Of a stretch of DNA of 33,359 nucleotides, positions 7,809 to 16,994 are shown one piece after another. This DNA is from Mediterranea sp. (in: CFB group bacteria). GTDB lineage: Bacteria > Bacteroidota > Bacteroidia > Bacteroidales > Bacteroidaceae. The notes beneath the pieces were generated by a model, which had not been told where the DNA came from, did no database searches, and saw only the letters and a program-made list of their open reading frames with translations. The stretch's first letter is position 1. Each line of letters begins with the position of its first letter. The stretch lies in NCBI GenBank assembly GCA_031287715.1, contig JAITSN010000072.1, positions 1 through 33,359 of the forward strand. The letters run 5' to 3'. Position numbers and translations under genes: made by a program.

Positions 7809-10800
7809 ATGTCATCACAACCCATGCGCTTTGCGGGTATGCTCTGCCTCGCCGGTATCCTGATCGGTCAGGCGGTGAATCCGCGCACGATCTGCGCACA
7901 GCCGGCATTGCGGCAGCAGTTCAGTCAGCCATCCGGCGAAGCTCTGCCATTTACACTCTGGTATTGGATGTACGGCGCCAGCTCCAAAGATGCCTTGACG
8001 GCAGATCTTGAAGCGATGAAGTCCGTTGGACTTGGCGGCGCATACATGGTGCACATCAAGACGCCCGATCAAGGCCCGGCCTTTCCCGATCCGGCGCCGC
8101 AGCTCAGTCCCCAATGGTGGGATAACATCGCCCATGCCATCCGCGAGGCCGATCGCCTTGGGTTGAAGCTTGGTATGCACATCTGCGACGGCTTCGCCTT
8201 AGCGGGCGGCCCGTGGTTTACGCCGGAGGAGTCCATGCAAAAGGTTGTGTTTGCCGATACGGTCGTCGTTGGCGGCCGCATCCGTTCGCTTAAACTCAAT
8301 CGTCCGCCGGTGCACGACGGATATTATGAAGATATAGCCTTGCTGGCCTACCCTCTTTCTCCGGACATTCATCCCGAAGCGGAACGGCTTGCCAAGCCTG
8401 AGGTCACTTATTCTAAGGAAATTACTTTTTCAGAAGGTTTCTATCGCGCAAGAGCGAGCAGCATAACCGGCCCCGCATCGAGCGGCGCCTGGATCCAGTA
8501 TACCTTCGATAAGCCCTACACCTGCCGCAACATCGAAATAGAAAAGGTTGCCAATAACTATCAGTCGCAGAATCTCAGCGTGGCGGTTAGCGATGATGGC
8601 GTAAATTTCCGCTTGGTGAAACGGCTTGTACCCGCCCGCCAGGGCTGGCAGGACTACGTGATCAACAATACCCACACCCTTCCGCCAACTACAGCGCGCT
8701 ACTTCCGCCTTTACTGGAATCCGTCAGGCTCCGACCCAGGATCGGAAGATATGAATGACGCCAAGTGGAAACCTAACCTCAAACTTGGCCGGGTATGGTT
8801 TCACAGCGAGCCGCGTCTGAACCAATGGGAAGGAAAGAGCGGAGCAGTGTGGCGCGTAGCCCCCGAAACAACTGCTGAAGAGCTGAGCGATTCGGTATGC
8901 GTCCGCAAAGAAGACATCATCGACCTGACCCGCTACATGAGAGGCGACACACTGACCGCCGATTTGCCGCAGGGCACATGGAAAATCGTCCGGCTTGGCC
9001 ATACATCCACAGGCCATACCAATGCCACGGGCGGAGCAGGCAAGGGGCTGGAATGTGATAAGTTCAGCAGGGAGGCTGTGAAAAAACAGGCCGACAACTG
9101 GTTCGGAGCTGTGTTCCGAAATACGGACGAGGACGTAGCCCGCCGAGTACTGAAGTATTTCTATATTGATAGCTGGGAATGTGGGAGCCAGAATTGGAGC
9201 CGGACGTTCGCAGAGGAGTTCAAGCGGCGCAGAGCCTACGATCTGAGACCCTATTTGCTGCTGTATGCCGGCATACCTGTGGAGAGCGCTGACGTATCCG
9301 AAAAAGTATTGCGCGATATACGCACCACCATAGGAGAATTGGTGACAGATGTGTTCTATGACGTCATGGCGGCTTCCGCCAAGGCGTACGGCTGCGAGTT
9401 TACAGCTGAGTGCGTGGCTCCGACTATGATAAGCGACGGCATGATGCATTACAAAAAAGTAGATTTGCCGATGGGCGAGTTCTGGCTTAACAGTCCAACG
9501 CATGATAAATTCAACGACATGCTCGATGCCGTCAGCGGCGGGCGTATCTACGGCAAGAACATCATCCAGGCTGAGGGATTTACACAGGTGCGCGGCACGT
9601 GGGACGAACACCCCGCCATGTTCAAGAGTTTGCTTGACCAAAACTACGCCCTGGGTCTCAACCGGCTGGTATATCACGTCATGGTTCATAGCCCATTTTC
9701 CGACCGCCGGCCCGGTATGACGCTCGATGGAATCGGCATTTTTTTCCAACGGAGCCAGACATGGTGGCCCGATGGGGCGAGAGCCTTCACCACTTATGCC
9801 GCGCGTTGTCAGGTGCTGCTGCAATACGGCCGGCCGGTCGTCGACATCGGAGTGTTTACGGGTGAAGAGATGCCGCGGCGTGCCGTTCTTCCGGATCAGC
9901 TTGTAGCTTCATTACCCGGACTGTTCGGCGCAGCGAAGGTTGAGCGTGAACGCGAGCGCATGGCCAATGTGGAGACGCCCGTCCGCACGATTGTCGGCGT
10001 GAGCCAGTCGACCCGGATAACCGTCCCCGAAGATTGGATAAACCCGCTGCGCGGTTATGCTTACGATTCATTCAACCGTGATGTACTGCTTAACGGCGCC
10101 ACAGTTCGCGACAGATCTATGGTGCTACCGGAAGGCGGCGCATCGTACCGTGTGGTGGTACTACCCCTACCCTATCCTATGAATCCCGGCCTCCGGCCAC
10201 TTTCCGACGAAGTGCGGATCAAGATCGAAGAGCTGCGAGCCGGCGGAGTGATCATTCCCGAACTTCCCTTCAATGCGGAAGACCTTAGTGGATACGGCTT
10301 GGAGCGGGATGTGATCGTTCCGGAAGGTGTGGCCTGGACGCATCGCAGCGGAGAAGAAGCGGAGATCTATTTCCTCGCCAACGGAAGCGACCGGAAGCAA
10401 ACGTTTGAAGCGTCGCTGCGTGCCATCGGTCGACGCCCACAACTGTGGAACCCTGTTACGGGAGAGATAACAGAGCCGCAAAGCTGGACGCAAGATTTGA
10501 AGCGCACCGTTATTCCGCTCGTGCTCGAGGCGAACGAGTCGGTATTTATCGTATTTCCGGATGACGATACGCAAGTAGTTGAACCTGTCCGGAGCGGGCG
10601 GAAGCCAACAAAAGCCATACCGCTGGAAGCGAAACCCTGGCGGGTGAATTTCCTGTCCACAGGTCGCATATTAACCGGAAGACAGCTCTTCGACTGGAGC
10701 CATGAAGACGATGATCAGATCAAATATTATTCCGGTAAGGCGACTTACAGCACCACCTTCAAGTGGGATGGCCGGAAAGAAGGGCGCATTTACCTTGCTC

Positions 10801-11081
10801 TCGGCCAGATAGCCAACGTAGCTGTTATCAATCTGAACGGCATTGACTGCGGAACCGTCTGGACGGCGCCCTATCGCGCCGACGTAACCCACGCCATCAA
10901 GAAGGGCGGCAATGTTCTCGAGATCACCGTAGCCAACACCTGGGCCAACGCGCTCAGCGGCTTCGATCAGTCTAAGGCGCCGTTTGAAGGGATATGGACG
11001 AACGGGAAATATCGCAGGGCCGACCGTTCGCTCTTGCCCGCCGGTCTGCTCGGACCGCTGGAGCTGCAAATAGATAAATAA
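7809..11081 (+). CDS. Secreted GH106-like alpha-L-rhamnosidase
   Basis: I place the start at the ATG at 7809, giving 1090 residues. A frame opening at 7755 would overlap the GH2 gene and bury the signal peptide (MRFAGMLCLAGILIGQAVNP). The N-terminal catalytic part shows GH106-type features: LWYWMYGASSKDALTADLEA, GLGGAYMVHIKTPDQGPAFP, and LGLKLGMHICDGFALAGGPW. The motif FYIDSWECGSQNW places the likely catalytic E457, followed by EEFKRRRAYDLRPYLLLYAG. A second conserved block, AEGFTQVRGTWDEHP, lies about 140 residues further on. The C-terminal about 150 residues form a beta-sandwich likely to bind carbohydrate (GKATYSTTF, LNGIDCGTVWTAPYR). GH106 enzymes remove terminal alpha-L-rhamnose from pectins and other glycans. 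Substrate and exact family membership are inferred from motifs. Confidence 0.85.
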   Translation: MSSQPMRFAGMLCLAGILIGQAVNPRTICAQPALRQQFSQPSGEALPFTLWYWMYGASSKDALTADLEAMKSVGLGGAYMVHIKTPDQGPAFPDPAPQLSPQWWDNIAHAIREADRLGLKLGMHICDGFALAGGPWFTPEESMQKVVFADTVVVGGRIRSLKLNRPPVHDGYYEDIALLAYPLSPDIHPEAERLAKPEVTYSKEITFSEGFYRARASSITGPASSGAWIQYTFDKPYTCRNIEIEKVANNYQSQNLSVAVSDDGVNFRLVKRLVPARQGWQDYVINNTHTLPPTTARYFRLYWNPSGSDPGSEDMNDAKWKPNLKLGRVWFHSEPRLNQWEGKSGAVWRVAPETTAEELSDSVCVRKEDIIDLTRYMRGDTLTADLPQGTWKIVRLGHTSTGHTNATGGAGKGLECDKFSREAVKKQADNWFGAVFRNTDEDVARRVLKYFYIDSWECGSQNWSRTFAEEFKRRRAYDLRPYLLLYAGIPVESADVSEKVLRDIRTTIGELVTDVFYDVMAASAKAYGCEFTAECVAPTMISDGMMHYKKVDLPMGEFWLNSPTHDKFNDMLDAVSGGRIYGKNIIQAEGFTQVRGTWDEHPAMFKSLLDQNYALGLNRLVYHVMVHSPFSDRRPGMTLDGIGIFFQRSQTWWPDGARAFTTYAARCQVLLQYGRPVVDIGVFTGEEMPRRAVLPDQLVASLPGLFGAAKVERERERMANVETPVRTIVGVSQSTRITVPEDWINPLRGYAYDSFNRDVLLNGATVRDRSMVLPEGGASYRVVVLPLPYPMNPGLRPLSDEVRIKIEELRAGGVIIPELPFNAEDLSGYGLERDVIVPEGVAWTHRSGEEAEIYFLANGSDRKQTFEASLRAIGRRPQLWNPVTGEITEPQSWTQDLKRTVIPLVLEANESVFIVFPDDDTQVVEPVRSGRKPTKAIPLEAKPWRVNFLSTGRILTGRQLFDWSHEDDDQIKYYSGKATYSTTFKWDGRKEGRIYLALGQIANVAVINLNGIDCGTVWTAPYRADVTHAIKKGGNVLEITVANTWANALSGFDQSKAPFEGIWTNGKYRRADRSLLPAGLLGPLELQIDK

Positions 11082-11134
11082 GTCCACGCACCGTTTATTG
11101 TTTACCTTTTACTATTTATATAAACCATTGACCC

Positions 11135-12574
11135 ATGAAGATGAAAATCATTACCCTGCAAAAACGGACAGCCGCCCTGTTCATCGCGCTCATCACCCTG
11201 TCACAAGTTTTAGCTGGAGTAAAGTTGCCAGCTTTCTTCTCCGACGGCATGCTCATGCAACAACAAACCCAGGCTAATCTCTGGGGCACCGCAGACCCGG
11301 GAAAACAAGTCACGATCATCCCAAGTTGGGACAAGAAAGAGTATAGAATAAAGGCCGACGCGCAAGGCTGCTGGAAGATTTCCGTCCCGACTCCCGTCGC
11401 CGGCGGGCCTTATTCGATCGTCTTCTCCGACGGACAAGCCATCACGCTGAACGACGTATGGATCGGCGAACTCTGGATCTGCTCCGGGCAAAGCAATATG
11501 GAGATGCCCATGAAAGGATTCAAGAACCAGCCTGTAGCCAACGCACTCAGAGACATCGTAAAAAGCCGCAACCCACATATCCGCCTGTTCACCGTGAAAC
11601 GCGCTTCGTCTTCTACGCCTCAGTACGATGTGACCGGCCGGTGGATGGAGGCCACGCCGACAAGCGTAAGCGAGTTCAGCGCAACAGCTTACTACTTCGG
11701 ACGCCTGCTGCAAGAAGCGCTCCAAGTACCCGTTGGATTGATTGCCGCCTCCTGGGGCGGATCCTCGGCTGAAGCCTGGATGAGAGAAGACTGGCTGGAA
11801 GCCTTCCCCAACATCCGGATTCCCCGGACAGACGAAGACATCACTTCCAAAAACCGCAATCCCACCGTACTTTTCAACGGGATGCTGCATCCGCTCATCG
11901 GCGTTGCCATGCGCGGTGTGCTCTTTTATCAGGGCGAAGATAATTGCAACCGGGCACACACCTATGCCGATATGCTCACGGCACTCATTGGCGGCTGGCG
12001 ATCGGTATGGAAGCAGGGCGACTTTCCGTTTTACTACTGCCAGATCGCCCCGTATGACTACAGTTTGATTGGTGAACCGGGCAAGCCCGCAATTAACTCC
12101 GCCTACTTACGCGAAGCCCAGATGCAGGTCGAACATCGCGTGCCCAACACCGGGATGGCCGTCTTGCTGGACACAGGGCAAGAGCAGGGCATTCATCCTT
12201 CGGACAAACAGACGCCCGGTGAACGCCTGGCCTTCCTCGCGCTGAGCAAAATGTACGGCATGGAAGGCATAGAGGCCGATAGCCCCTGCTATCAGTCCAT
12301 GCAGATACAGGGCGACACAGCAATTATCACCTTCGACCGCGCGCCTATGTGGCTCAACGCCGCCGGCGGCCGCTCCCAGCTCTTCACCATAGCGGGCGAG
12401 GATCGCGTGTTCCACACTGCTCAAGCATGGATCGTGCGCAGTAAAGTACATGTGAGAAGCCCGGAAGTAGATAAGCCCGTCGCCGTGCGTTACGGCTTCG
12501 ACAACTATATAAAAGGCGACCTCTACGGCGGCAGCGGCCTGCCCGTATCCTCCTTTCGCACAGACAACTTTTAG
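11135..12574 (+). CDS. Secreted SGNH esterase, sialate O-acetylesterase family
   Basis: This 479-residue exported enzyme has a signal peptide (TAALFIALITLSQVLAGVKL). The SASA-type SGNH block IGELWICSGQSNMEMPMKGF carries the catalytic serine S120. Downstream landmarks are WGGSSAEAWM, GVLFYQGEDN and the C-terminal GIHPSDKQTPGERLA, in which H354 is the likely catalytic histidine. Relatives often read DIHP at that point; here the Asp is Gly, so the acidic partner may be another residue such as D357. Such enzymes remove acetyl groups from sugars: sialic acid, xylan or pectin, depending on the member. Here the partners are GH2 and GH106 enzymes, so deacetylation of the same glycan is more likely than a sialic acid role. 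It starts 53 nt after the GH106 gene and ends before a strong terminator. Confidence 0.87.
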   Translation: MKMKIITLQKRTAALFIALITLSQVLAGVKLPAFFSDGMLMQQQTQANLWGTADPGKQVTIIPSWDKKEYRIKADAQGCWKISVPTPVAGGPYSIVFSDGQAITLNDVWIGELWICSGQSNMEMPMKGFKNQPVANALRDIVKSRNPHIRLFTVKRASSSTPQYDVTGRWMEATPTSVSEFSATAYYFGRLLQEALQVPVGLIAASWGGSSAEAWMREDWLEAFPNIRIPRTDEDITSKNRNPTVLFNGMLHPLIGVAMRGVLFYQGEDNCNRAHTYADMLTALIGGWRSVWKQGDFPFYYCQIAPYDYSLIGEPGKPAINSAYLREAQMQVEHRVPNTGMAVLLDTGQEQGIHPSDKQTPGERLAFLALSKMYGMEGIEADSPCYQSMQIQGDTAIITFDRAPMWLNAAGGRSQLFTIAGEDRVFHTAQAWIVRSKVHVRSPEVDKPVAVRYGFDNYIKGDLYGGSGLPVSSFRTDNF

Positions 12575-12596
12575 CCGGACGAATTACGTTTCAAGT

Positions 12597-12635
12597 ATTG
12601 CCGCTACGATCATCATTGTAGCGGCAATTTGTTTT
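12597..12635 (+). terminator. Rho-independent terminator of the glycan operon
   Basis: A perfect 11-bp stem pairs ATTGCCGCTAC (12597-12607) with GTAGCGGCAAT (12618-12628). The loop is 10 nt, and the stem is followed by TTGTTTT. It closes the GH2-GH106-esterase unit and lies just beyond the 3' end of the opposing recO. Confidence 0.9.
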
Positions 12636-12711
12636 CAGGGTGTATTGTGATGACGTGCAGGCGCGTTGCCTTGCTGTTCCAGCCGGCTCTCCGATTCGCG
12701 GAGCAAGCCGA

Positions 12712-13437
12712 CTAATCGAAGAATTCCTGCAGTACGGCCAGCGATTTCAGCTCATGGAAGCCGGGTATGTGCAAGCGGTAGTAGTCGCAGGTGATGGCAA
12801 GGCATCGGGTCCGTTCAGCTCTGTTCATGGCAAACAAATGCATCGTATCGTAGTTCATTCGCATCAAGCGGATCAGGCGAAAGGACTCCTCGGGGTTCAC
12901 ATAGAAAGAATGTTTGTCGGAACGGATGGCTGTGAAGCCGGCATTGAGCAAGTCGAAGTAATCACCTTGCCGGTAGCCGTCGAGATTAGGATACAAACCC
13001 AGGAAGCGGGTCAGGCGCATAAGGAAAACCAGGTGGTAGTTGGCAAAACCTGCCGCACACTCGTCCAGCCACTCAATCGAATGTTTCAGATAGACAAATA
13101 GTGAGTGGTTCTCACCTTCTTCTTTCACGGCTCTGTAAAGGAACTCTGCCAGGAAAAGTGCAATGACGGACTTGTAGGGGTTGTAGGGGATTGATTTGAA
13201 CGGATAGGCCTTCGCTTCTTTTATCCGGTAAAGGCCGGCGGAGGTCCGGAAGTCGGCTTCAAGCTCCATGATTGATAGCGGCTGGAACAGTACGGGCTTG
13301 ACCGACGTCCTCTTAGCCCTGGAAACGGGAACGAGGAAAGAAACCCGGCCGTGCAGTTCCGTGTATATATCGACGATGTTTGATGTATCGTTATACTTTA
13401 ACGTATGGAGGACTATTCCGGTGGTCTTTTGTAGCAT
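12712..13437 (-). CDS. recO: DNA repair protein RecO
   Basis: A RecO of 241 residues, the family's usual size. The N-terminal OB fold (about 1-80) reads [20 protein letters not shown], then [20 protein letters not shown]. The rest is the helical domain seen in Bacteroidota RecO ([35 protein letters not shown]). I see no four-cysteine zinc motif, as in several other RecO proteins. RecO anneals SSB-coated single strands and, with RecR, loads RecA at gaps. It lies 39 nt downstream of the nuclease-helicase gene on the same strand, so the two are probably co-transcribed. That agrees with a shared recombination and repair context. Confidence 0.93.
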   Translation of the reverse strand: MLQKTTGIVLHTLKYNDTSNIVDIYTELHGRVSFLVPVSRAKRTSVKPVLFQPLSIMELEADFRTSAGLYRIKEAKAYPFKSIPYNPYKSVIALFLAEFLYRAVKEEGENHSLFVYLKHSIEWLDECAAGFANYHLVFLMRLTRFLGLYPNLDGYRQGDYFDLLNAGFTAIRSDKHSFYVNPEESFRLIRLMRMNYDTMHLFAMNRAERTRCLAITCDYYRLHIPGFHELKSLAVLQEFFD

Positions 13438-13476
13438 AGGACAAGATATTGGAAGTGGGGAGGTCCGGCTGAAGCT

Positions 13477-16400
13477 CTAAGCGATCGAATCCAGCAGATT
13501 GGAATAGACAGGGTTTTGGTTCAGTAACTCCGGGACTCCTGTCAGGAACAGTTGCTTTCGCGCGCGCGTCAGGGCGACGTTCAGTTTCCGGTCGATGATC
13601 GCGCCGTCTTCCTCTATGGTGTTTGACAGTAGTTTGAGTTGGTAGCTCTGATTCACGCAGAATGAATAGATGATCACATCCCGTTCGCTTCCCTGGAAGC
13701 GCTCTACCGTATCGACAAGGATGTTGTCCAAGGCGCTGATGCCCAGGCGTGCGATCTCTTTTTTTATCAAGGCGATCTGGCTGCGGTAGGATGTGATGAT
13801 GCCAAGCGTTTTCGCCGGATCGAACGCCCTGCTTCCGGTGCCGGCGTAGATGTCGGCTGCCAGCTTCGCCGCTATGGTTGCCTCGCTGTGGTTGATCTTG
13901 GTCGAGGCCGCCGCCGGTTCCGGCTCGGAAGGGAAGAAGGCGATCCGGCTGCCGGTCGGCGGCGCGGCGTCCAGCTGGTGAGGCAGTCCTACCATTTCCA
14001 GCTTTCCGGCATAGAAGTTCACGTTCGGAAAGCGGGCGACTTCAGGGTGCATCCGTCCCTGCTTATAGAGCATGTCCATTGCTTTTCCGGACAGGCTTCT
14101 ATCGGCGTCCGGCGCGTTCAATCTGCGGTACAGGCGTTCAAACAGCGAGTCTTTCAGGTTCTCCATTCCGATTGCCCGAAGCGATTCGTCGTGAACCGCG
14201 GTGTGCACGGACGATTGCAGCACGACGGCGGGCAACTGTTTGTGGTCACCTATCAGGATGAACTTGCCGATAGCGTCCTGTCCTTCGTCGTTGCGGGCGC
14301 AGAGCAGTCCGAGGATCTGCGGCTCGAGGATCTGAGTAGCTTCGTCCACGATCGCCACGTCGAACCGTTTCAGGCGGAAGATTTCCTGCCTTCCGGAAAG
14401 GGTGGTTACCGTGCCGACGAAGATCCGGCAGCGCGCTATGCGTTCCGTCACCTCCGCGCGGCGGTTGCACCCGGAGAGCATATTCTCGATCAGGTATTTC
14501 CGGTATGCAGGGTCGCAGGAGGATTCGCTTCCCAAGCGGATAAAACCGACCGCCGGGCTTATGTTTTCCAGGGCTTTGCAGATCTGGTCCACTGCCTTGT
14601 TGGTATAGGCCAGCAGCAGTATCCGGGCGTCCGGCGCGGCATAAAAGGTTTCGACCATCTTCCGGAGCGCGCGTGAGGTTTTCCCTGTTCCCGGAGGCCC
14701 CAGCAGCAAGAAATAATCCCGGGCGGCTTTGGCTTTGCGTATTACGCGTGCAAAATCATCTTCGGCCGGAAGCGTGTCCCGGGTGGTGGTGTCGTCAAAC
14801 TCCGGCAAGCGGTTCCCCAGCAACAGATCGCGCCGCTCTTGATTGGCGAACAGAAAGGCCGACAAGCCCAGGAACATGGAGCGGAAGACTGTGTCTACCG
14901 AGTCGTGTTCGACGGCGTAGAGACTGTCCGACGGCAAGACCGACGGGTTATGTTGGGTGGCGCGCAAGCGGATCTGAACGGTCTCCTCCGAGATTTCCTC
15001 AATCGTTCCTTTGAAGATCATACGGTTGGTCACATTGTCCGAAGGCCCGTTGCGCCGGTAAAGAACCACGGCGTCTCCCCGCCGGAAGTTCGGCAGCGCG
15101 ACCTCTTCCTCCTCCGGTTGTTCAGCGGGCGGGCGTGTTTTCAGCGTTACATAGGCTTTCTGTTCGCTCGAAGCATGGTTGTCCACGATTGTCAAGTCGT
15201 ACAGTATCTCCCCTGCTTCCCGTTTCTCCTCGAGCGTGGACAGCCACAGGGCCGCCGCACCTGTTTTCCCCTCATAATCCGCATCGCCTGACTTAGAGGT
15301 GTACTGTTCCTTCACAATAAAGTTGTAGAGCGAATAAAAATAAGCGCGTTCCGTCTCCGACAGCCGGCCCAAAGCCTGCACCGTCCGGTCAATCCCGGGA
15401 CGCAGGTAGGCCTCCCAAAGTTTGCCCGTTATTTTCCGCTCGTTCAACAGACCGGCAGTGATCCCTCCGATTTTTTCTGCCGTGAAGCAGACGCTGTTGT
15501 GCAGCTGGATGCCGTGCTCGTCCGCGACGATCCGGTTGCGCAGGTTTATCGCCCGCCGTACCATTGCCCACGAAGGGCGCGCCGGATACAAAAGCGGGTA
15601 GCGCGTATAAAACAGGTACGGGGTAACCCTTCTGTGATCCATTCCCATCGAATACTCCAGCACAGCTTGGTACAGGAGCATCTGTACCCTGTTGTTCTCC
15701 TTGGGCGTCACGGCGTTGCGAACAGCATACTCGTCGGCTTTCCCCGACTTCATTTCGATAAATGCGCGCATATCCTGTTGCATATAGTCCAGTCGGCCCT
15801 GCAATCCCAGCGCCTCGCAGATATAAGAAGGCTCCAGCACCGCGTCGGCCTTGTCCAACCGGTAGCCCGGCTCGTGAAACGTCTCCCGGATCGTTTGGCG
15901 GACATGCTTGAAGTGCATCCGGCAGTCGGAGAAGAACGCCGCCTCTTGGGCCGGATCCGTCAAATCCCTGCATGTTGCCAGCTCAACGGCATACAAGCGG
16001 AAAGCCTTCCGCATACACTCCATATAATCAAGCTCGCCATCGGCATACACCCATTCGTCCAGAAACAGATTGACTATGTTGCCCAGCAGTACCGGCCGGA
16101 CGTTCTGCACGCGTTGCAGCTTGGCCAGCTGGTAAACCAGCGGATGGTGCCCGTAATCTTTATAACACTCGGCCAGCAAACTGATGTCCAACAGGTAATC
16201 AGGCTCCAGCACGATAAAACGCGGAACGAGCGCGCCCTCCTCTTCCGATACGTCAAGCAGATTCAACTGCGCGTGCCGCCAAAGCAGTTCGCAGGTGTCC
16301 GCAAACTCATCATTCACTTGCGGCACATTGTAACGCACGCGCAAAGGTTCGTCGGCCACGGAGTCCGCCGGAACCACGTACAGGTACCGATCATCTTTGT

Positions 16401-16836
16401 ACTGATAACATACGCGCATCCGCCGGGCAACCCGCCCGCCCGCCGCCCTTACGGCGGCGGGTGTTTCGGGCAACAATCCGTGCAGATCCGCCGGAATATC
16501 CGCTCCGTAAACCTTACGGATAAAAAAAGCAACCGTCTTGGCATCGCGAAGCAAATTCGCCCGCAGCGGCTCTTCCTCGTGGTTGAGTATTTTGTTAGAC
16601 GTGAGGCGGAACGTATGCAGCCTGTTCTGTTCCGCATAATTCAGCCCGGCTTTCACCGCCGCATAATTTATCCGCGCGGAAAGGTCCGTCGCTTGCAAGC
16701 CTTCATTCTGCATAAGCTCGCGGCACACGCGCTCCAGCACGCCGCGCAGTTGCTTATAGCGCGCCCTTAACGAGACATCTTCCGCCCGGCAGACGGAAAG
16801 AAGAATATCAAAGTAGTCGTTCAGTTCGGTTTCCAT
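13477..16836 (-). CDS. Dna2-like nuclease-helicase (PD-(D/E)XK plus SF1B helicase)
   Basis: The protein has 1119 residues from the ATG at 16836. A five-residue extension would need a TTG start at 16851. An N-terminal domain of unclear type is followed by a RecB/Cas4-like nuclease core: D350 (GRLDYM), E361 and K363 (IEMKSGK), and a QxxxY motif at 385-389 (QMLLY). I do not see the cysteine cluster that would hold an Fe-S centre. The C-terminal half is a UPF1/Dna2-type helicase. It has Walker A GPPGTGKT (713-720), Walker B VDEATQ with D831 and E832, motif III GDHKQLPAVV, motif V TVERFQGSERDVII and motif VI VALTRARKQL. The combination predicts a DNA end- or flap-processing enzyme. It is divergent from ppdK and upstream of recO. 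The exact function is inferred from domain architecture only. Confidence 0.88.
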   Translation of the reverse strand: METELNDYFDILLSVCRAEDVSLRARYKQLRGVLERVCRELMQNEGLQATDLSARINYAAVKAGLNYAEQNRLHTFRLTSNKILNHEEEPLRANLLRDAKTVAFFIRKVYGADIPADLHGLLPETPAAVRAAGGRVARRMRVCYQYKDDRYLYVVPADSVADEPLRVRYNVPQVNDEFADTCELLWRHAQLNLLDVSEEEGALVPRFIVLEPDYLLDISLLAECYKDYGHHPLVYQLAKLQRVQNVRPVLLGNIVNLFLDEWVYADGELDYMECMRKAFRLYAVELATCRDLTDPAQEAAFFSDCRMHFKHVRQTIRETFHEPGYRLDKADAVLEPSYICEALGLQGRLDYMQQDMRAFIEMKSGKADEYAVRNAVTPKENNRVQMLLYQAVLEYSMGMDHRRVTPYLFYTRYPLLYPARPSWAMVRRAINLRNRIVADEHGIQLHNSVCFTAEKIGGITAGLLNERKITGKLWEAYLRPGIDRTVQALGRLSETERAYFYSLYNFIVKEQYTSKSGDADYEGKTGAAALWLSTLEEKREAGEILYDLTIVDNHASSEQKAYVTLKTRPPAEQPEEEEVALPNFRRGDAVVLYRRNGPSDNVTNRMIFKGTIEEISEETVQIRLRATQHNPSVLPSDSLYAVEHDSVDTVFRSMFLGLSAFLFANQERRDLLLGNRLPEFDDTTTRDTLPAEDDFARVIRKAKAARDYFLLLGPPGTGKTSRALRKMVETFYAAPDARILLLAYTNKAVDQICKALENISPAVGFIRLGSESSCDPAYRKYLIENMLSGCNRRAEVTERIARCRIFVGTVTTLSGRQEIFRLKRFDVAIVDEATQILEPQILGLLCARNDEGQDAIGKFILIGDHKQLPAVVLQSSVHTAVHDESLRAIGMENLKDSLFERLYRRLNAPDADRSLSGKAMDMLYKQGRMHPEVARFPNVNFYAGKLEMVGLPHQLDAAPPTGSRIAFFPSEPEPAAASTKINHSEATIAAKLAADIYAGTGSRAFDPAKTLGIITSYRSQIALIKKEIARLGISALDNILVDTVERFQGSERDVIIYSFCVNQSYQLKLLSNTIEEDGAIIDRKLNVALTRARKQLFLTGVPELLNQNPVYSNLLDSIA

Positions 16837-16868
16837 GCTGCAAAAATACAATTACAATGAACAATGGA

Positions 16869-16895
16869 CAATGGACAATTGCCCTTTGTCCATCG
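16869..16895. repeat. Imperfect hairpin in the helicase-ppdK divergent gap
   Basis: CAATGGACAA (16869-16878) pairs with TTGTCCATCG (16886-16895) with one mismatch. It follows short direct repeats of ACAATGGA. It lies between divergent genes, so it cannot be their terminator; a dispersed intergenic element or operator is possible. Confidence 0.5.
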
Positions 16896-16921
16896 TTATG
16901 GTATAAATTAGGATATAAAAG

Positions 16922-16952
16922 TTTCTTGATCTCTAAAATATAATTAGTTTTG
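16922..16952 (+). promoter_or_regulatory. Candidate ppdK promoter
   Basis: The -7 box TAGTTTTG (16945-16952) is a perfect TAnnTTTG match. TTTC at 16922-16925 sits 19 nt upstream as a near-consensus -33 box. The start codon is 42 nt downstream. Confidence 0.6.
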
Positions 16953-16994
16953 TGACAATATAATTCAATCATTATCCACTTTAAACAAATACCA

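Noticed and set aside
8724..9824. 366-codon open frame on the minus strand
   Set aside because: Antisense to the GH106-like gene through its catalytic region, with no recognisable domain.
15499..16770. 423-codon open frame on the + strand
   Set aside because: It lies wholly antisense to the nuclease-helicase gene, which has complete catalytic motifs. Its translation has no recognisable domain and the length is explained by GC-rich codon bias.
16837..16851. Five-residue extension of the nuclease-helicase
   Set aside because: It requires a TTG start although an ATG follows at once. The same bases contain TATTTTTG, a -7-like match only four bases before the ATG, which is too close to be called as a promoter with confidence.
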